Shown here: piece by piece, positions 1 through 5,365 of the stretch | Layout of the letters: the number at the start of each line of letters is the position of its first letter | Position numbering within the stretch: position 1 is the stretch's first letter | Assembly (NCBI GenBank): GCA_030690245.1 | Contig: JAUYGW010000211.1 | Location: 1 to 9,454 of the forward strand | Origin: Gallionella sp. | Lineage (GTDB): Bacteria; Pseudomonadota; Gammaproteobacteria; Burkholderiales; Gallionellaceae | DNA: 9,454 bases | Direction: 5' to 3' | The notes under the pieces: generated by a model | Told to the model about the DNA's origin: nothing | The model's database searches: none | The model's input: only the letters and a program-made list of their open reading frames with translations | Position numbers and translations under genes: made by a program

Positions 1-398
1 AGGTGGAAGTCGAATCGCATCGCCTGGCGGGGCAGTGGCAGATGCTGTTCGAGAAAAAGCTGGACGTGATGCAATTCAGGGATCTGGTTCTGCAAACACA
101 GGCCTTTCTGCATGAAGTGCCCAAACAGACCAAGGCGACCAATGCCTGCCTGATGGAAATCATGATGGCGCAGGACTTTCAGGACCTGACCGGCCAGGTC
201 ATCAAGAAGATTATCGAGGTAACCAAGAGCATGGAGCAGCAGCTGGTGTCTTTGTTGCTGGAGAACGCGCCCGCTTCGGTCAAGGCGGAGTTTGACTCGG
301 GCCTGCTGAATGGCCCGGTTATCAATGCGGCGGGGCGCACGGATGTGGTGACCAGCCAGGATCAGGTGGATGACCTGCTGGAAAGTTTGGGATTTTAG
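1..398 (+). CDS. cheZ: Protein phosphatase CheZ, C-terminal part (5' end outside window)
   Basis: CheZ dephosphorylates CheY-P in the cytoplasm and ends the motor signal. About 131 codons are visible; the frame is open to the left edge, so the start is outside (the family is about 210-240 residues). The stretch MMAQDFQDLTGQVIKK matches the catalytic helix of enterobacterial CheZ. Asp and Gln of DLTGQ (codons at 183-185 and 195-197) correspond to E. coli Asp143 and Gln147, which act on the CheY active site. The protein ends in VDDLLESLGF, the conserved C-terminal peptide that binds CheY-P, so both functional elements are present. The stop is TAG at 396-398. cheA1 begins 79 bp downstream on the same strand, consistent with an operon. 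Domain identity is clear from the motifs; only the N-terminal helical hairpin cannot be judged. Confidence 0.96.
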   Translation, partial: VEVESHRLAGQWQMLFEKKLDVMQFRDLVLQTQAFLHEVPKQTKATNACLMEIMMAQDFQDLTGQVIKKIIEVTKSMEQQLVSLLLENAPASVKAEFDSGLLNGPVINAAGRTDVVTSQDQVDDLLESLGF

Positions 399-400
399 GC

Positions 401-460
401 AGGATTGAGGATTGAGTTAGAAGCGGTGCAGAGGGTTTTCTCAATCCTCGATCCCCGATC
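401..460. repeat. Heptamer-periodic inverted repeat between cheZ and cheA1
   Basis: The left arm is two tandem AGGATTG heptamers plus AG (401-416). The right arm is three heptamers, CTCAATC, CTCGATC, CCCGATC (440-460). GAGGATTGAG (407-416) pairs perfectly with CTCAATCCTC (440-449), and the pairing continues outward with one mismatch. The loop is about 23 nt. No U-run follows, so it is not a standard intrinsic terminator. It ends only a few bases before the cheA1 ribosome-binding site. It could be an mRNA stability or processing element, or a dispersed genomic repeat. Confidence 0.75.
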
Positions 461-465
461 CTAAT

Positions 466-471
466 AAGGAG
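466..471 (+). promoter_or_regulatory. Ribosome binding site of cheA1
   Basis: AAGGAG lies 6 nt before the ATG at 478 and fixes the start of cheA1. An out-of-frame ATG at 473 reads only ATG AAA TGA, so it does not compete as a real start. Confidence 0.8.
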
Positions 472-477
472 AATGAA

Positions 478-2319
478 ATGAACGACTTTGCTGGCATGGA
501 AGAGTTATTGAGCGACTTTTTGCTGGAGGCGGGCGAAATGCTGTCGGATGTGGACAGCAAATTGATGGAACTGGAAAAATATCCTAACGATAGCAAGTTG
601 CTCAATGAGATATTCCGCGGTTTCCACACGATCAAGGGCGGCGCCGGGTTTCTCAATGCCGGTGAGCTGGTGACGCTGTGCCACCTTACCGAAAACCTGT
701 TCGACAAACTGCGCAACCATGAGTTGACGCTAAGCGCGGAACTCATGGATGTGATTTTTGCGGCGACTGCCGAAGTGCGCAGGATGTTTGGCGCGCTGCA
801 GCAAAACCTGCAACCGGGCGCGGCCCCTGCCGAAATGCTGGACAACTTGAAGGCGGCGTTGAGCGGAAAGGCGGTTGTTGCCGTTTCGGCAAAGCCAGCC
901 AGCCCGGCAGCGGGCGCTGCTCAAACTACCCAGGCGATAGACGGGGTGGATTGGGATGCGCTGTATAACGCATTAACCGGCGGTACGGACATCGCCGCCA
1001 AAGTGGGTGTGGCGCGCGATCCGGAAAAAATCGCCGAAGCCATCTCCGAAGAGGAGGCGACCAACAAGGCATTCGGCCGCCGCACCAGCGATGTGCCGGG
1101 CGCTACGGTCGGCCGGCGCGACGGCGATGTGCCGGCAAAGGAAGCCAAGGAATCGACGATCCGCGTGGACACCGTCCGCCTCGATCAGGTGCTCAATCTT
1201 TCCGGTGAAATCGGCCTGACCAAAAACCGGCTGACGCATTTGCGCTCCGACATCATGCAGGGGCGCAACGACGCGGACACCTTGCGCGAACTGGATCAAT
1301 CGGTCACGCAGCTGGATATGCTGGTGGTGAATCTGCAGAATGCGGTGATGAAGACGCGCATGCAGCCGATCGGCCGCCTGTTCAAGAAATATCCGCGCCT
1401 GGCGCGCGATCTGGCGCGATCCCTGGGCAAGGATGTGGAACTGGTGTTGTCCGGCGAGGAAACCGAAATGGACAAGACCATGATCGAGGACTTGAACGAT
1501 CCGCTGGTGCATCTGGTGCGCAATGCGGTGGATCATGGCGTGGAAACCATCGAGGGGCGCATCGCCGTCGGCAAGCCGGAAAAAAGCCTGGTGGAGCTGA
1601 GCGCGCGCCAGGAAGGTGACCATATCCTGATCACCATCGCGGACGACGGGCGTGGCATGCGCCCCGAGGTGATCCGCAACAAGGCCATCGAAAAAGGGCT
1701 GATCACCACCGAGGTGGCGAACACGCTGGATGAGAACCAGTGCCTGGAATTGATCTTCCTGCCGGGCTTCTCGACCAAGGATGAAATCTCCAGCGTCTCC
1801 GGGCGCGGTGTCGGCATGGATGTGGTGAAGACCAATATCCAGAAACTCAACGGCGTCGTCAACATCCATTCCGAACCGGGCAAGGGAACCGTGCTGACCA
1901 TTTCGTTGCCGCTCACGCTGGCGATCCTCCCGGTGCTGATTTTGCGCCTCGGTGAGCAGTCTTTCGCCGTGCCGCTGTCGATGGTGCGCGAAATCCTGTC
2001 CATCACCCCCGATCAATTGCAGCGAGTCTCCGGCAGGGCGACCATGGTGGTGCGCGGCGAAGTGCTGCCGGTGCTGCCGCTGGCGCAGTTGATCGGCTGG
2101 GAGCAAAGCGTCAATCCGGAAGTCGGCGTGCTGATGCAGTTCGGCAACAACAGTTTTATCCTGTCGGCGGACGGTTTTGCCGGGCACGACGATGTGGTGA
2201 TCAAGTCGCTGGATACTTTCCGCCCCAAGGGCGTGGCGGGCGTGACCATGTCCAGCGAGGGCGATATCGTGCTGATTCTCGACATCAAGGAACTGCTCAG
2301 CGACGTGCGGGGACATTAA
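478..2319 (+). CDS. cheA: Chemotaxis histidine kinase CheA (first copy, no evident P2 domain)
   Basis: CheA autophosphorylates under receptor control and passes the phosphoryl group to CheY/CheB. The protein has 613 residues. P1/Hpt spans about 1-105 with the phosphorylated His50 in [10 protein letters not shown]. Residues about 110-225 are an Ala/Pro/Gly-rich linker with no recognisable CheY-binding P2 fold; it carries two copies of GRRxxDVP (200-207 and 212-219). The P3 dimerisation helices start near 226 ([19 protein letters not shown]). The P4 ATPase domain shows the N box [10 protein letters not shown] (345-354), G1 DDGRGM (389-394), F box GFSTKD (430-435) and G2 GRGVGM (442-447). A CheW-like P5 domain fills about 476-613. 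All catalytic motifs are intact, so it should be active. An absent P2 implies that CheY is phosphorylated without high-affinity docking, or by another route. It lies between cheZ and a soluble receptor, a likely input partner. Confidence 0.97.
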   Translation: MNDFAGMEELLSDFLLEAGEMLSDVDSKLMELEKYPNDSKLLNEIFRGFHTIKGGAGFLNAGELVTLCHLTENLFDKLRNHELTLSAELMDVIFAATAEVRRMFGALQQNLQPGAAPAEMLDNLKAALSGKAVVAVSAKPASPAAGAAQTTQAIDGVDWDALYNALTGGTDIAAKVGVARDPEKIAEAISEEEATNKAFGRRTSDVPGATVGRRDGDVPAKEAKESTIRVDTVRLDQVLNLSGEIGLTKNRLTHLRSDIMQGRNDADTLRELDQSVTQLDMLVVNLQNAVMKTRMQPIGRLFKKYPRLARDLARSLGKDVELVLSGEETEMDKTMIEDLNDPLVHLVRNAVDHGVETIEGRIAVGKPEKSLVELSARQEGDHILITIADDGRGMRPEVIRNKAIEKGLITTEVANTLDENQCLELIFLPGFSTKDEISSVSGRGVGMDVVKTNIQKLNGVVNIHSEPGKGTVLTISLPLTLAILPVLILRLGEQSFAVPLSMVREILSITPDQLQRVSGRATMVVRGEVLPVLPLAQLIGWEQSVNPEVGVLMQFGNNSFILSADGFAGHDDVVIKSLDTFRPKGVAGVTMSSEGDIVLILDIKELLSDVRGH

Positions 2320-2322
2320 AAA

Positions 2323-2391
2323 TAGGGAGTGGGGAGTAGGGAGTAGGAAGTGGGGGCAGGTTTCCCCACTTACCACTTCCTACTCACTACT
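2323..2391. repeat. Heptamer-repeat inverted repeat upstream of the CZB receptor
   Basis: Four tandem heptamers of consensus TRGGRAG (2323-2350) face four heptamers whose complement reads AGTRGKR (2364-2391). Arms 2335-2353 and 2373-2391 pair over 19 bp with one mismatch. Because the units are repetitive, an alternative tight hairpin is possible: AAGTGGGG (2348-2355) with CCCCACTT (2364-2371), loop 8 nt. The two structures share bases and exclude each other. No U-run follows. The element has the same architecture as the one at 401-460 but a different heptamer sequence. Confidence 0.8.
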
Positions 2392-2400
2392 GCCCAACCT

Positions 2401-2405
2401 AGGAG
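2401..2405 (+). promoter_or_regulatory. Ribosome binding site of the CZB receptor gene
   Basis: AGGAG is 5 nt before the ATG at 2411 and supports that start. It lies 10 nt after the inverted repeat, so folding of the repeat could affect its accessibility. Confidence 0.8.
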
Positions 2406-2410
2406 TAATC

Positions 2411-3538
2411 ATGTTTGGCGGGAAATCAAGGCAGGAAAATCAGGAATTGCAGGCCAGACTGGCGCAAACCGACCAGGAGATTGACGCGCTGCGCAGCGAT
2501 TTATCCAGGCTGGAAAATGAGCGGAATGCGGTGCGCGCCGAACTCGAAGGGGTCCATGCCGAGCATCAGACTTCGGAGCGGCTGTATGCCAACATGCAGG
2601 GGTTTGGCGATTCCTTTGTGGCGTTGCAACAATCCCAGGCCGCTGCGGCGCTGGCGTTGCGCGAAGAAAAGCAGCATGCCATCGAGGCCGCGACTATTTC
2701 GACCCGCAATCGTGAAGCCGTGCTGCAGATTGCACAGAGCCTGGATGCGCTGTCCGGGGATACCATGCAGACTTCGCAGAACATAGAGAACCTGACCAAG
2801 CGCGCGGCGCAGATCGGCAGCATCGTTCAGCTGATCAAGGAAATTGCCGACCAGACCAATCTGCTCGCGCTCAATGCGGCGATCGAGGCGGCGCGCGCCG
2901 GCGAGCAGGGGCGCGGTTTTGCGGTGGTTGCGGACGAGGTGCGCAAGCTGGCCGAGCGCACCGCGAAGGCGACCAGTGAAATTTCGATGATAGTGACCGC
3001 CATCCAGGGCGAAACCGATGTCACCAAGGCGCAAATGGAAGGCCTGGCGGCGAAGTCGCAGGTATTCAGCCGCGATGTCGCGGGCGTGATGGACAACATG
3101 AAGCATTTGCTGGGATTGTCGCACCAGATGGAAGGTGCGATTTCGGCGGCGGCGCTGCGCAGCTTTGTCGAGGTCGCCAAGATTGACCACATCCTCTACA
3201 AATTTGAAATTTACAAGGTGTTCATGGGCATATCGGAACGCGATGCGGAGAGTTTTGCGCCGCATACCGATTGCCGCTTGGGCAAATGGTATTTCGAGGG
3301 CGAGGGCAGGGATTGTTTTTCCAAGCTGGACGGCTACGCCGCCGTGGCGAGCCCGCATCAGGCCTTTCATCAGCATGGCAGGGAAGCCGTTATGGCATTC
3401 CGATCCGGCGATTCATCGCGCGGCATCGAACTGGTCGGGAAGCTGGAAGCCGACAGCATGGAGGTGCTCGCCGCGCTGCAAAGAATTGCGGTGGCGGGGG
3501 AAGGCGACAGCAGCCTGTTGTGCCATTCACCGAATTAG
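2411..3538 (+). CDS. Soluble methyl-accepting chemotaxis protein with C-terminal CZB (zinc-binding) domain
   Basis: This is a cytoplasmic chemoreceptor of 375 residues with no hydrophobic membrane segment. Residues about 8-55 are a charged coiled coil ([10 protein letters not shown]...). The MCP signalling hairpin lies at about 90-250, with the conserved kinase-contact tip [21 protein letters not shown] starting at 144, followed by [20 protein letters not shown]. The C-terminal domain fits the chemoreceptor zinc-binding pattern: His260 (HILY), Cys288 (CRLGKW), His316 and His320 (HQAFH), with spacings inside the published HxxF-type consensus. CZB domains bind Zn through 3 His and 1 Cys, and in studied receptors such as Helicobacter TlpD they sense oxidants or zinc. 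The same role here is inference. No CheR/CheB-tethering pentapeptide is seen at the C terminus. It sits just downstream of cheA1, suggesting that this kinase reads its signal. Confidence 0.95.
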   Translation: MFGGKSRQENQELQARLAQTDQEIDALRSDLSRLENERNAVRAELEGVHAEHQTSERLYANMQGFGDSFVALQQSQAAAALALREEKQHAIEAATISTRNREAVLQIAQSLDALSGDTMQTSQNIENLTKRAAQIGSIVQLIKEIADQTNLLALNAAIEAARAGEQGRGFAVVADEVRKLAERTAKATSEISMIVTAIQGETDVTKAQMEGLAAKSQVFSRDVAGVMDNMKHLLGLSHQMEGAISAAALRSFVEVAKIDHILYKFEIYKVFMGISERDAESFAPHTDCRLGKWYFEGEGRDCFSKLDGYAAVASPHQAFHQHGREAVMAFRSGDSSRGIELVGKLEADSMEVLAALQRIAVAGEGDSSLLCHSPN

Positions 3539-3582
3539 CAGCGGCGCGTCGCGCCCCTGAGGGATATTGAGAACTGCAAACC

Positions 3583-4788
3583 ATGACAAATTCTACTCGT
3601 CTTGCCTTCACCGGCGCATTGGTCAGCGGCGTCCTGCTGGCCGGGCATGCGCTGTATTTTGGCGGCATGAGCATTGCCCTGGCCGATACACTGGTATTTT
3701 TGGTTGTCGTGTCTGGCTGGAGCTATCTGCTCAAACGGGCTGCCGTTGGCGAGGAACTGCCGGGCCGCGCCGAACTGTCGGCGCAGGGCGATATGCCCAT
3801 CATCCATGAAAGCAACATGTTTCATGTGCAATTGGGCAAGGAGCTTTCCAATCAGCTTGCCTCGGCGCATACCGAGCTCGGCAACACCCAGGCCATACTC
3901 AGCGATGCCATCGCCAAGCTGATCGATAACTTTACCGCGATGGCCGAAGAGGTGCGCGCGCAGCAGGCCTTGACGCTGTTTATTACGGATGGCGGAGCGG
4001 CTGGCGAGGACCAAAATGCGAAGCAAAAATTCGAGCATTTCGTTCAGTCCACCTCAGACGCAATGAACGAATTTGTCGATACCACCGTCCAGAACAGCAA
4101 GCGCGCAATGGAGCTGGTAGAGAAAATGGATGCGATCAACGCGCAGGTTTCCGGCATACTCGGCATTCTGAGCGAAGTGGAAAGCATTGCCAAGCAAACC
4201 AATCTGCTGGCGCTCAACGCGGCGATTGAAGCCGCGCGCGCGGGTGAAGCCGGGCGCGGGTTTGCCGTGGTCGCGGATGAAGTGCGCAACCTTTCCGAAA
4301 ATACCAATAAATTCAGCAAACAGATCCGCGCGCTGGTCGGCAATGTCAACGACTCGCTGATTTCTGCGGAGCGATCCATCAACAGCCTCGCGGCAACCGA
4401 CATGACTTTTGTGATGGACTCGAAGCAACGGGTGCAGGTCATGATGACAGACCTTACCGCGCTGAATGAAACCATTGCCGGGAATGCCGTCGAATTGAAC
4501 CTGATCAATGCCAAGGTCGAGAAAAACGTGGCGGTGGCGGTCTCCACATTGCAATTTCAGGATATGAGCTCACAGTTGCTTGCGCATGCCCAGATGCGCC
4601 TGATCGCGTTGCAGGAGGTTGCCAACGAAATGTGCAAGGGCACGGATCGCCCGGATCGCAGCGAATACCTCGAGCAAATTGCAGCCTACAATCGCTCGTT
4701 GCACGAACATGTCGTGTCGCTGGACGAAAAGAAATCCAACCCCGTCGCGCAGGACAACTTCGCTACCGGCGACATCGAGTTGTTTTAG
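3583..4788 (+). CDS. Short membrane chemoreceptor (two adjacent TM helices, no sensor domain) with CheZ-like motif
   Basis: Methyl-accepting chemotaxis protein of 401 residues. Two hydrophobic helices (about 8-27 and 31-50) form a tight hairpin with almost no periplasmic loop, so no classical ligand-binding domain exists and no HAMP is evident. The cytoplasmic part is helical. The kinase-contact tip is at about 199-232 ([20 protein letters not shown], then [17 protein letters not shown]), followed by an atypical [15 protein letters not shown]. The returning helix carries [11 protein letters not shown] (323-333), resembling the catalytic FQDLTGQ of CheZ (Asp327 and Gln331 have the same i, i+4 spacing). 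The protein ends in GDIELF, not NWETF. The start has only a weak GAGA-type RBS (about 3568-3572); the 44-bp gap before it contains a small GGCGC/GCGCC hairpin (3543-3555). It could sense membrane or energy state, or act as an array-bound adaptor. MCP identity is firm; function is unknown. Confidence 0.93.
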   Translation: MTNSTRLAFTGALVSGVLLAGHALYFGGMSIALADTLVFLVVVSGWSYLLKRAAVGEELPGRAELSAQGDMPIIHESNMFHVQLGKELSNQLASAHTELGNTQAILSDAIAKLIDNFTAMAEEVRAQQALTLFITDGGAAGEDQNAKQKFEHFVQSTSDAMNEFVDTTVQNSKRAMELVEKMDAINAQVSGILGILSEVESIAKQTNLLALNAAIEAARAGEAGRGFAVVADEVRNLSENTNKFSKQIRALVGNVNDSLISAERSINSLAATDMTFVMDSKQRVQVMMTDLTALNETIAGNAVELNLINAKVEKNVAVAVSTLQFQDMSSQLLAHAQMRLIALQEVANEMCKGTDRPDRSEYLEQIAAYNRSLHEHVVSLDEKKSNPVAQDNFATGDIELF

Positions 4789-4924
4789 CCTCGCTACCCT
4801 AGCAGCGCCGGAAGTCCTGCTGCCAGATGGGTGTCCATTCCTCAATCATCCCCAAGCCCTTCAATTTACGCGCCGCATAGTGTAGTCTGTCGGGGTATTT
4901 TAATAACCTGATGAGCTCAATCAA

Positions 4925-5290
4925 ATGGCCAAAACCGTATTAACTGTTGATGATTCCGCCTCCATCCGTCAGATGGTGGCTTTTACCCTCAAATCTGCGG
5001 GCTACACCGTTATCGAGGCGGTCGATGGCCAGGATGGACTGGACAAGGCCAAAGCCAATGCGGTTAATCTGGTGCTGACCGACCAGAACATGCCCAGGAT
5101 GGATGGCCTGACCCTGATTAAAACCCTGCGCGGCCTGCCTCAATACAAAGCGACGCCGATCCTGATGTTGACCACCGAATCCAGCGATGCCATGAAGGCA
5201 CAGGGTAAGGCGTCGGGCGCAACCGGCTGGCTGGTCAAGCCGTTCGACCCGCAAAAGTTGCTGGAGGTCGTCAAAAAAGTGATCGGTTAA
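4925..5290 (+). CDS. cheY: Chemotaxis response regulator CheY
   Basis: Single-domain receiver of 121 residues; phospho-CheY binds the flagellar switch (or another output) and is the substrate of CheA and CheZ. The acidic pair Asp9-Asp10, phospho-acceptor Asp53 (VLTDQNMP), Thr83 (MLTTES) and Lys105 (LVKPF) are all present. The switch aromatic position equivalent to E. coli Tyr106 is Trp102. There is no output domain, so it is CheY and not a transcription factor. A GATGAG at 4910-4915 is a plausible weak RBS. It follows the short receptor by 136 bp and precedes cheA2 by 75 bp. The 136-bp leader contains an AT-rich patch (GTATTTTAATAA near 4895-4906) but no convincing -35 element, so an independent promoter cannot be claimed. 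A PilG-like role for another appendage is possible, but the cheZ/cheA/cheW context favours chemotaxis. Confidence 0.96.
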   Translation: MAKTVLTVDDSASIRQMVAFTLKSAGYTVIEAVDGQDGLDKAKANAVNLVLTDQNMPRMDGLTLIKTLRGLPQYKATPILMLTTESSDAMKAQGKASGATGWLVKPFDPQKLLEVVKKVIG

Positions 5291-5301
5291 AACGTAGGGT
5301 G

Positions 5302-5328
5302 GGCGCAGCCTGACCTGCATTAGGCGCC
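5302..5328. repeat. Small GC-rich inverted repeat between cheY and cheA2
   Basis: GGCGC (5302-5306) can pair with GCGCC (5324-5328) around a 17-nt loop. An inner GCAG/CTGC pairing (5305-5308 with 5315-5318) competes with it. No U-run follows on the + strand (it is followed by AGCCAAAAAA), so a + strand terminator is unlikely. The support is structural only. Confidence 0.3.
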
Positions 5329-5340
5329 AGCCAAAAAATT

Positions 5341-5352
5341 CACTTACCACTT
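5341..5352 (+). repeat. 12-bp copy of part of the 2323-2391 repeat
   Basis: CACTTACCACTT is identical to 2367-2378 inside the right arm of the heptamer repeat. Here it also sits directly before a ribosome-binding site (AGGAAAA, 5354-5360) and start codon (5366). The matching left arm is missing, so it may be a degenerate remnant. Confidence 0.5.
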
Positions 5353-5365
5353 TAGGAAAAAGCCA

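Noticed and set aside
401..460. CRISPR or intrinsic terminator interpretation of the heptamer repeats
   Set aside because: There are no spacer-separated direct repeats of CRISPR size, and no U-run follows the stem, so neither applies.
973..2376. Long minus-strand ORF (467 codons) opposite cheA1
   Set aside because: It is antisense to a fully conserved CheA, is His/Gln/Asp-rich with no domain sense, and reflects the GC-rich codon pattern of the + strand gene.
2501..3376. Minus-strand ORF (291 codons) opposite the CZB receptor
   Set aside because: It is antisense to a receptor with a clear MCP hairpin and CZB motif; composition is typical of a shadow frame.
4789..4924. Possible separate promoter for cheY in the 136-bp gap
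   Set aside because: An AT-rich TTTAAT (4899-4904) resembles a -10 box, but no acceptable -35 box or sigma-28 consensus lies at correct spacing. The hairpin AGCAG/CTGCT (4801-4821) lacks a U-run, so no terminator is called either.
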